Source: JADJVL01 sp046331545 | GTDB lineage: Bacteria; Acidobacteriota; Holophagae; Holophagales; Holophagaceae | DNA length: 64,000 nt | Assembly (NCBI GenBank): GCA_046331545.1 | Contig: JAXLQR010000002.1 | Span: 682,001 to 746,000 of the forward strand | Direction of reading: 5' to 3' | Shown: in pieces, positions 57,960 to 64,000 of the stretch | Layout: each line of letters begins with the position of its first letter | Numbering within the stretch: the first letter of the stretch is position 1 | The notes under the pieces: model-generated | Databases searched by the model: none | Seen by the model: only the letters and a program-made list of their open reading frames with translations | Told to the model about the DNA's origin: nothing | Position numbers and translations under genes: made by a program

Positions 57960-60038
57960 CTACTTGCCGTGGATCTCGTCCACGAGGTGGCCGGCGTCAT
58001 AGACCTTCGCCATGGCCTCGGCGATGGCCCGGGCATCCACGCTCACCGCGCGGTTGACGCGCTCGTCGTAGTAGTAGCGGCCCGGCAGGCTCTCGATGTT
58101 GCCATCGAAGACGAGGCCCACCAGCTCGCCCTTCTTGTCCACCACCGGCGAGCCGGAGTTGCCGCCGATGATGTCCATGGTGTGGACGTAGTTGAAGGGC
58201 GTGGACAGGTCCAGGGCGCCCTTCCGGTCGAGCCAGCGCTGGGGCAGCGCCCAGGCGCCGTGCTCGGCGGCCGGGCCCCAACCCCAGGCGCGGTCGTAGA
58301 GGCCGGCGAAGGTGGTGAAGGGCTGGATCCGGGTCCCGTTGGCCGGATAGCTCTCCACCGCGCCATAGCTCAGGCGCAGGCTGAAGGTGGCGTCGGGGTA
58401 GGTCTCCTTGCCGTAGACCGCGAAGCGGGCCTTGGCGATGCGCCCGCCGTGCTCGGTGACCACCGCGTTGATGTCCTCCTGCTTCCGGCGCAGGTCGCGG
58501 CCGAGGGGGTCCAGCTTCTTCGCCAGCAGGATCATGGGGTCCTTGCTCTCGGCGACGGCCTTCTTGCCGCCCTCGAGGAGGGCCTTCCGGACCGCCGGAT
58601 CCGCGAGCCTGGAGCCCTCCACGGCCTCCTTCGCCACGTCCATGGGCTGCTTCCCGCCGAGCATGGCCTTCACGAAGGGGTGGTTCGCGCCCAGCTCGTC
58701 CAGGGCCTCCTGCAGCCCGTGGGCGAAGGTGGCGATCTCCAGGTCCTTGTTGAAGTTCCTCGGGGCGTTGCCCAGCTGGGCCTTGAGCCGCTTGAGGTTG
58801 GTCTCCTTGAATTCGGTCAGGCGCTTGTCGTCGGCCTTGGGCTCCTCGTCCGCCAGGCGCACCAGGTTCAGCGCGCCCCCCAGGAGCTGGCTGCCCCGGG
58901 TGTTCACGTAGGCGCTCTCCTTGGCCAGGCCCCGCGCCGTCGTCATGGCGGCGGCGATCTTGGCCCAGCTCTGGCCGGCCTGGGCCTGGAGCTTGGGATC
59001 CTTCTTCACCTTGGCCTGCAGCTCCTGCTCGGCCTGCTCGATGCGCTTCATCGCGTCCGCGTTCAGCAGCCCGCCGCGATAGCCGGTGATGGCCTTCTGG
59101 GTGTTCTCGAGTCCGAAGATCTGGGAGCCGACCTGCCGGGCCTTCTCCGGATCCTGGGCACCCCAGGCCTTGAGGAACTTGATCTGCCGCTCGACGCTCT
59201 TGAGCCGGAGGGGGAACGACACGTCCCGGGCCAGCTTCATCTGGGCGGTGGTCTCGAGGCGGGCGGTGCTGCCGGGGTGGCCGGTCACGAAGGTCATGTC
59301 GCCGGCCTGGAGGCCGGTCCGGGTCCAGGCCAGGTGGTGGGGCGGATTGTAGGGCTTCCCGTTCTCGTAGACCCGGAAGATGGAGAAGTCCAGGTTGTGG
59401 CGGGGGTAGGTGAAGTTGTCCGGGTCGCCGCCAAAGAAGGCGATCTGTTCCTCGGGGGCCATGACGAGGCGCACGTCGGTGTGCTTCTTGTAGCTGTAGA
59501 TCCAGGTCTCGCCGCCCTGGTAGAGGGTGACGACCTCGGGCGTGAGGCCGGTCCTGGCGGCGATCTCCTTCTTGATCGCCTCCAGCTCCGTCTCCCGGGC
59601 CTTGGCCTTGGCCTTCTCGTCCTTGGCGGACGCGGTGGCCTTGGCCACCCGGTCGGTGACGTTGTCCATCTGCATGAGGGTGTTCAGCTCGAGGCCGGGG
59701 ACCTTGATCTCCTCCTCCCGGGTCTTCGCCACGAAGCCGCGCTTGACGTAGTCCTTCTCGCCGGGGCCGGACACCGACTGGATCCAGGAGCGGCCCACGT
59801 GGTGGTTGGTCAGCACCAGGCCGTCCCTGCTCACGAAGGAGCCCGAGCCGCCGGGGAAGCGCAGGGAGGCGAGGCGCACGTGGTCGAGCCAGGCCTGGTC
59901 CGGGGCGAAGCCGTACTTGGCCTGCATCTTCTTCGCCGGCAGGTTGTCGAAGGTCCACATGCCCTCGTCCGCGCGGAGGCTTCCGCAGGCGAGCAGGGCC
60001 GCGAGGGCCGGGAGGACGATTCGGGAGGTTCGGGACAT
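57960..60038 (-). CDS. S46 family dipeptidyl-peptidase (B)
   Basis: 692 aa from the ATG at 60038 (MSRTSRIVLPALAALLACGS LRADEG, signal peptide); an ATG nine codons upstream is possible. Paralogue of the next gene, with matching blocks such as MWTFDNLPAKKMQAKYGF, LTNHHVGRSWIQSV (catalytic His), NFTYPRHNLDFSIFRVYENG and IIGGNSGSPVVDKKGELVGL (catalytic Ser). It carries Gly in LVFDGNIESL, where DPP7 also has Gly, which suggests hydrophobic-P1 preference like DPP7 (inference by analogy). Both proteins end in matching tails (VDARAIAEAMAKVYDAGHLV). A recent tandem duplication is unlikely as identity is moderate. Confidence 0.9.
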   Translation of the reverse strand: MSRTSRIVLPALAALLACGSLRADEGMWTFDNLPAKKMQAKYGFAPDQAWLDHVRLASLRFPGGSGSFVSRDGLVLTNHHVGRSWIQSVSGPGEKDYVKRGFVAKTREEEIKVPGLELNTLMQMDNVTDRVAKATASAKDEKAKAKARETELEAIKKEIAARTGLTPEVVTLYQGGETWIYSYKKHTDVRLVMAPEEQIAFFGGDPDNFTYPRHNLDFSIFRVYENGKPYNPPHHLAWTRTGLQAGDMTFVTGHPGSTARLETTAQMKLARDVSFPLRLKSVERQIKFLKAWGAQDPEKARQVGSQIFGLENTQKAITGYRGGLLNADAMKRIEQAEQELQAKVKKDPKLQAQAGQSWAKIAAAMTTARGLAKESAYVNTRGSQLLGGALNLVRLADEEPKADDKRLTEFKETNLKRLKAQLGNAPRNFNKDLEIATFAHGLQEALDELGANHPFVKAMLGGKQPMDVAKEAVEGSRLADPAVRKALLEGGKKAVAESKDPMILLAKKLDPLGRDLRRKQEDINAVVTEHGGRIAKARFAVYGKETYPDATFSLRLSYGAVESYPANGTRIQPFTTFAGLYDRAWGWGPAAEHGAWALPQRWLDRKGALDLSTPFNYVHTMDIIGGNSGSPVVDKKGELVGLVFDGNIESLPGRYYYDERVNRAVSVDARAIAEAMAKVYDAGHLVDEIHGK

Positions 60039-60118
60039 GGGGTCTCCTGGAAACGAACCGACCATCGTCTCACGAGGGATGAGGGCCGTCCATGCCCGGG
60101 ATCACAGGTCCGGACCCG

Positions 60119-61009
60119 TCAGCCCTCCGGCTCCTCCCCGAAGGCCCGGTCCCCCGCGCCGTGCAGCGTCCGCCCCCCGCCGTCGGCGCGGTGCCCGTGG
60201 AAGAGGAAGAGGTGGACGATGAACATGGCCAGCAGGACCGCCCCGAAGGAGCAGACGATGGTGGCGCCGGTGGGCGTGTCCAGCTTCACCGAGAGGAAGA
60301 CGCCCAGGGCCGAGACCAGCGTGCCCATGGTCCAGCCGATGGCCAGGCGCGGCCCGATGCGGTCGGTGAAGAGCATCGCCCCCACGGACGGCACGATGAG
60401 GTAGCAGAACACCAGCAGCACGCCGGCGATGGCCACGCTGGAGGTCACCACCAGGCCGAAGGAGGCGTAGAAGAGGAAGTCCCAGAGCCGGACGCGGACG
60501 CCGTCAGCCTGGGCGGCCTTCGGGTCCATGGAGATCTGCAGGAAGCGGCGGCGGAAGGCGTAGTGGAAGGCGCCGATGAGGCCGTAGAGCACGGCGGTCT
60601 TGCCCACCTGCTGCCAGGACACCGCCAGGATGTTGCCCACCAGCATGTCCTTGAGGTGCTCGGTCTCGCCGGTGGCCTTGCTCATGGCGAGGATGGCCGC
60701 CGCGCTGGCCACCGCGTAGGAGATGCCGATGAAGGCCTCCTGGGGGATGTGGCCCCGGCGCGAGCGCGCCACGGAGAACACGGCCGCCCCCAGGAACGTG
60801 AAGCCCAGGCTCGTCCAGTAGGCCGCGGCGCCATGGGGGTCGAGGCCCGCGATGAGGGCGACGATGGAGCCCAGCGCGGCGATCTGGGCCAGGGCCAGGT
60901 CCACGAAGATGACGCCCCGCTCCACCACGTGCACGCCGAGGTAGGCATGGATGCCCGTGAGGATCAGGCTCGCCGCCAGGGGAGCCAGCAGGAACTGGAA
61001 GATGTCCAC
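60119..61009 (-). CDS. znuB: metal (Zn/Mn) ABC transporter permease
   Basis: 296 aa. ABC-3 family membrane protein with about eight helices. Landmarks: LAPLAASLILTGIHAYLGVH VVERGVIFVDLALAQIAALG (first half), LVGNILAVSWQQVGKTAVLY, and VAIAGVLLVFCYLIVPSVGA MLFTDR with the coupling 'L-V-x-x-x-L-x-x-x-P' style segment. The C-terminus is extended (HGHRADGGGRTLHGAGDRAF). Partner of the binding-protein gene upstream (116-bp gap). No ATPase gene is adjacent. In Mn/Zn systems the specificity lies in the binding protein. Confidence 0.88.
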   Translation of the reverse strand: MDIFQFLLAPLAASLILTGIHAYLGVHVVERGVIFVDLALAQIAALGSIVALIAGLDPHGAAAYWTSLGFTFLGAAVFSVARSRRGHIPQEAFIGISYAVASAAAILAMSKATGETEHLKDMLVGNILAVSWQQVGKTAVLYGLIGAFHYAFRRRFLQISMDPKAAQADGVRVRLWDFLFYASFGLVVTSSVAIAGVLLVFCYLIVPSVGAMLFTDRIGPRLAIGWTMGTLVSALGVFLSVKLDTPTGATIVCSFGAVLLAMFIVHLFLFHGHRADGGGRTLHGAGDRAFGEEPEG

Positions 61010-61125
61010 AGGGCCTCCAAATCGGGAAGAGGAGGCGTCAGGGCCAGGCTCCGCCTGGATCCGACGCGGGGAGCACGAGGGGGACGCAGAGGGCTCGGAG
61101 CGACCGGGCGGTCCCCTTCGTCATA

Positions 61126-62076
61126 TCAATGGCCGGCCTTGAAGGCCTTCACCAGCTGGTCCACGTCGTAGTCGAAGAGCTTCAGGTAGTCGCCGGTCTC
61201 GGCGTTGCCCCCCACCGAGGGCATGAGCACCACCACCTGGGCGCCGGTCTCCCGGGCCACGCTCTGCGGGGTCTTCAGGTCGAAGTAGGGCTCCACGAGG
61301 ATCACCTTGATGCCTTCGCGCTTCATCATCCCCATGAGCTGCACCAGGTGGCCGGGGCTCGGGGGGATGCCCGGGCGGGGCTCCACGTAGTCCGCCACCT
61401 GCAGGCCGAAGCGGTGGGTGAAGTTGGGCCAGGAGCGGTGGTAGGTCACCACCTTGCGCCCGCGGTAGGGCTTCAGCGCCTCGTCCCAGCGCTTCTCCGC
61501 GGCCTCCAGGCGCCGGCGGAAGTCCGCCAGCCGTCCCTGGAAGTAGGCCGCGTCGCCCGGGTCCATCTCGGAGAGCCTGCGGGCCAGGGCCTCCGCGATG
61601 CGGGCGCCGTTCCGCGGATCCAGCCAGTAGTGGGGATTGCCCAGGGGATGCACGTCGCCCTGGGCCCGGCTCACGGGCCCCGAGGGGATCTCGAGGATCT
61701 CGGCGGACCGGGAGGCGTCGAAGTAGCCCGGGGCGGAGGGCTGGACCTTCGGGTTGCCGCACTGGTTCAGCAGGGGCGGCAGCCAGCCCACCTCCAGCTC
61801 CAGCCCGACGGCGAGCACCAGGTCGGCCTTCCGCAGGTTCAGCAGGAAGCTGGGCTTGGCCTCCACGAAGTGCGGATCCTGGTAGCCCCGGGCGATGGCG
61901 GTGACGGCCACCTTCTCGCCGCCGACCTCGGTGGCGAGGGCGGCGAGGTCCGTGGTGGTGGCCACCACGTTGAGCTTCCCGCCCGCCCGGAGGACCGGGC
62001 CCTCGGCGAGGGCGAGCAGGGCCGCGGCGGCGAGGGCGAGGGTGCGGCAGAGCCTGGCGGGGGTGGAGGTCGGCAT
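61126..62076 (-). CDS. znuA: zinc/manganese ABC transporter substrate-binding protein
   Basis: 316 aa from the ATG at 62076; N-terminal signal peptide ending ALAEGPVLRAGG. Cluster A-I (SBP_bac_9) fold with metal ligands His69 (GYQDPHFVEAKPS), His in PLGNPHYWLDPRN, His in RSWPNFTHRFGL and an acidic ligand in LVEPYFDLK or VVLMPSVGGN. There is no His-rich loop between the lobes, unlike most ZnuA, so high-capacity buffering is absent and Mn remains possible. Follows the outer-membrane barrel gene by 17 nt and precedes the permease gene. Confidence 0.9.
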   Translation of the reverse strand: MPTSTPARLCRTLALAAAALLALAEGPVLRAGGKLNVVATTTDLAALATEVGGEKVAVTAIARGYQDPHFVEAKPSFLLNLRKADLVLAVGLELEVGWLPPLLNQCGNPKVQPSAPGYFDASRSAEILEIPSGPVSRAQGDVHPLGNPHYWLDPRNGARIAEALARRLSEMDPGDAAYFQGRLADFRRRLEAAEKRWDEALKPYRGRKVVTYHRSWPNFTHRFGLQVADYVEPRPGIPPSPGHLVQLMGMMKREGIKVILVEPYFDLKTPQSVARETGAQVVVLMPSVGGNAETGDYLKLFDYDVDQLVKAFKAGH

Positions 62077-62093
62077 GGCGGATTCCCGGGAAG

Positions 62094-63293
62094 TCAGAAG
62101 GGGTGCGCCCCGTGGGCGCCCATGAGGAAGACGAGCTGCAGGCGGAACTCCGAGCCCTTGGCCCCGCCGGCATAGCGGGTGGCCTTCAGCTGGCCGCGGA
62201 GCTGGCTGAATTCGCTCAGCCAGAAGGTGCCCAGCAGGGACTGGCCCTTGTCCACCCGGTCGGGGGCCTCGGCGCGCTCCGAACGGTCCACCCGGGCGCC
62301 GAAGGTCCACCGGCGATCCAGGCGGTAGTCCAGGGAGCTGTAGAAGCCCTTGGCGCCCCGCGCCCCGTCCAGATCCTCCCGGCGGCTCCAGACCACTTCG
62401 GTGCGCCACATCAGCGAGGTGTAGATGGAGCGCAGGAGCGGCTTCCAGCGCAGGGTGGCGTCCAGGCCCCGCAGGGAGGTGACGAGGCCCTCCCCGGCCG
62501 GATTGTGGCCCCGGGCGTAGGACAGCCCGACCTCCAGGTTCGTGTTCTCGGTGAGGTCCTGGTAGGCCTTGAGGTGCCCCACGGCGGTGACGTCCTTCTT
62601 CCTCCGCGCCTCGAAGAGCTCCCCGGAGGTCCCCCGGTAGACCTCGCCGGTGGCCTCCAGGAAGAGGGAGCCCGGCGCCGGCAGGATGCGGCTGACGGAC
62701 AGGCCCGCGTCCGCGATGCCCTCCTCGCCGCCCAGCAGGTTCTCGGTCACCAGGGGCCGGTCGGTCCAGGTCAGGTTGTGGGTGTGGGCAGGGTTCACCT
62801 TCCCGAAGGCCGCCCGAAGCTTGCCGGCCTTCGCCGTGAAGCCGCCGGGCAGGGCGTTGAACGTGAGGTAGGCCTCCTCCACCGCGGCGCCGCCATCGCC
62901 GAAGGAGAGGATCACGTCGCCCCGGGAGTAGGGATCCACGACGGCGCCGAGGGCCACCTCCGCCTCGTGGAGGTCGAGGCCCTGGGAGGGGCGCACCGGG
63001 TCGCGGCCCGCGGAAGCCACGAGGTTGCCGATGACACTGAGGTCGGGGTTCAGGGCCTTGGACGCCGACCCCTCGGCACCGCCGATCCGCGCCGGGGCCG
63101 GCGCGGCCTCCCGGGCGGCCGCGTCGGCCTCCAGTTTCCGGACCCGCTCCTCCAGGGCCTTGAGCTTCTCCTGGTCCTCGGGCGCCGCCGGGCCCGGGCC
63201 GGGCCCCGGCTGGGCGGGCGGGGCCGGCTGCTGGGCGGACAGCCGCAGCGCGCACGCGGTGGTCAGGGCGAGGATGGAGGCGGGTCGGGGCAT
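62094..63293 (-). CDS. outer-membrane beta-barrel protein of the metal-uptake locus
   Basis: 399 aa, signal peptide MPRPASILALTTACALRLSA QQ. A Pro-rich region and coiled coil (EDQEKLKALEERVRKLEADA) about 25-60 suggest trimerisation or peptidoglycan contact as in some porins. The body alternates barrel strands (DLSVIGNLVASAGRD, SLMWRTEVVWSRREDLDGAR, GFYSSLDYRLDRRWTFGARV, QLRGQLKATRYAGGAKGSEF) and ends RLQLVFLMGAHGAHPF with a terminal Phe. It shows 'D-L-H-E-A-E-V-A-L-G' near the start of the barrel, a pattern of a porin-like family near zinc/Mn genes. Probably the outer-membrane entry for the metal; coupled to znuA. Confidence 0.75.
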   Translation of the reverse strand: MPRPASILALTTACALRLSAQQPAPPAQPGPGPGPAAPEDQEKLKALEERVRKLEADAAAREAAPAPARIGGAEGSASKALNPDLSVIGNLVASAGRDPVRPSQGLDLHEAEVALGAVVDPYSRGDVILSFGDGGAAVEEAYLTFNALPGGFTAKAGKLRAAFGKVNPAHTHNLTWTDRPLVTENLLGGEEGIADAGLSVSRILPAPGSLFLEATGEVYRGTSGELFEARRKKDVTAVGHLKAYQDLTENTNLEVGLSYARGHNPAGEGLVTSLRGLDATLRWKPLLRSIYTSLMWRTEVVWSRREDLDGARGAKGFYSSLDYRLDRRWTFGARVDRSERAEAPDRVDKGQSLLGTFWLSEFSQLRGQLKATRYAGGAKGSEFRLQLVFLMGAHGAHPF

Positions 63294-63313
63294 GGGGTCC
63301 GGGAATTCAAGTT

Positions 63314-63326
63314 CAATTGATAATTG
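63314..63326. promoter_or_regulatory. palindromic operator candidate upstream of the metal-uptake genes
   Basis: CAATT-gat-AATTG lies in the AT-rich gap between the divergent barrel gene and the adaptor gene, 21 bp upstream of the barrel start. Position and symmetry suit a Zur/Fur/MntR-type repressor, but the match to any known box is only general. A promoter could not be assigned with confidence. Confidence 0.35.
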
Positions 63327-63437
63327 TTTCTGTTTGTTTTTCAGCCGTCAACCATGAATCCTCGTGTAGCAAGGTATTCAAACTAAACGGGAAGTCCTCC
63401 TGGGACGAACCCCGAGGGAGCTCCGGAGGCTTTTGAC

Positions 63438-64000
63438 ATGAACCGCAAGAAGATGGCCCTCATCGGCGGCGGGGTCCTGCTGCTCGTCCTGGTCGGCGTG
63501 GCGGTGGCCAAGGGAGGGGACAAGGGCGTTCCCGTCCAGATCGCCACGGTGGGCCGGGAGAACCTGGTGTCCAAGGTGAGCGCCAACGGGAAGGTGCAGG
63601 CCGTGAAGAAGGCCGACATCTCCGCCAACCTCGTGGGCCAGGTGACCCGCCTCGCCGTGAAGGAGGGCGACGTGGTGAAGAAGGGCCAGTTCCTCATGGA
63701 GATCGACCCCCGCAGCGCGAAGGCCAGCACCGAGGCCTCCCAGGCCGGGATGCAGGCGATCCTCTCCGACCTCGCCTCGGCCCAGGCCAACCTGGTCCAG
63801 GCCCGGGCCGACTTCGAGCGCGCCAAGGCGAACCGCGGCGCGGGCATCATCTCCGCCGCGGAGTTCGAGCGGGCCAAGACGGCCTTCGAGACCGCCCAGG
63901 GCAGCGTGAACGCCACCCAGAAGCGGGCCGAGCAGGCCCGGGCCCAGAACGCCCAGTCCAGGGTCGGCCTCTCCTTCACCACCATCGAGAGCCCCATCGA
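63438..64000 (+). CDS. efflux adaptor (membrane fusion protein), 5' part
   Basis: At least 187 residues, running off the right edge. RBS GGAGG lies 8 nt before the ATG at 63438. N-terminal membrane anchor (KKMALIGGGVLLLVLVGVAV AK), then a barrel-sandwich half QIATVGRENLVSKVSANGKV and SANLVGQVTRLAVKEGDVVK KGQFLMEIDP. Next comes a coiled-coil hairpin (about 95-170: AQANLVQARADFERAKANRG, FERAKTAFETAQGSVNATQK). The order and the 'G-x-V-x-x-L-x-V-x-E-G-D-x-V-K-K-G' motif are those of MacA/HlyD-type adaptors. Pump genes lie outside the window. Divergent from the metal-uptake genes across 144 bp. Confidence 0.9.
   Translation, partial: MNRKKMALIGGGVLLLVLVGVAVAKGGDKGVPVQIATVGRENLVSKVSANGKVQAVKKADISANLVGQVTRLAVKEGDVVKKGQFLMEIDPRSAKASTEASQAGMQAILSDLASAQANLVQARADFERAKANRGAGIISAAEFERAKTAFETAQGSVNATQKRAEQARAQNAQSRVGLSFTTIESPI

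Noticed and set aside
57666..60404. 912-residue open frame antisense to the S46 genes
   Set aside because: Same shadow effect; it spans the ends of two real genes and has no recognisable domain.

Overview
The window is high-GC bacterial chromosome with short gaps, many 4-8 nt start/stop overlaps and mostly strong RBSs. The gene set (system II cytochrome c maturation by ResB/CcsA, small and diheme c-type cytochromes, two S46 dipeptidyl-peptidases, an outer-membrane heavy-metal efflux system, AddAB) fits a Gram-negative, respiring soil or sediment bacterium. My best guess is Acidobacteriota, class Holophagae (Geothrix/Holophaga-like). That placement rests on gene content and style only and was not tested by any search.

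Layout. 1-1950: the end of an accessory region with a defence-like AAA ATPase overlapping a truncated TOPRIM/DUF4276-like gene, a frameshifted small gene and the 3' end of an IS91-type transposase. 2001-8253: ABC-F protein, OB-fold lipoprotein, two cytochromes, YceH, and an ECF sigma/anti-sigma operon led by a Cys-rich secreted peptide. 8349-8987: tRNA-Ser(GGA) followed by repeated copies of its own 3' end. 8988-26507: housekeeping (psd-scpB-methyltransferase, aqpZ, yebC, ybeY, rsmG, LysM protein, PfkB kinase, Smr-like protein, outer-membrane barrel, two coiled-coil paralogues, pyrF, M1 aminopeptidase).

26568-34289 is a 7.6 kb genomic island of clearly lower GC, bounded by a 99-bp direct repeat that contains a complete initiator tRNA-fMet gene at each end. 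It carries a tyrosine recombinase, a primase-polymerase, two small DNA-binding-like proteins and two adjacent PD-(D/E)XK nucleases of the HsdR-N type with no methyltransferase or helicase. It also has a lipoprotein and several unknowns but no phage structural genes. It looks like a phage-satellite-type integrative element with a two-nuclease cargo, and it is the best candidate here for an undescribed system.

34432-63293: HU, an AttH/CrtC-like protein, a small ATPase, lipoprotein-ResB-CcsA, AddA/AddB, a Cus/Czc-type operon (Cys-rich peptide, TolC-like, adaptor with metal-binding domain, HME-RND pump, two small metal-binding proteins), a FAD oxidoreductase, a DUF4386-like protein, the two S46 peptidases, and a zinc/manganese uptake locus (outer-membrane barrel, binding protein, permease) with no ATPase gene beside it. 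63438-64000 is the start of a divergent RND/ABC adaptor that runs off the window.
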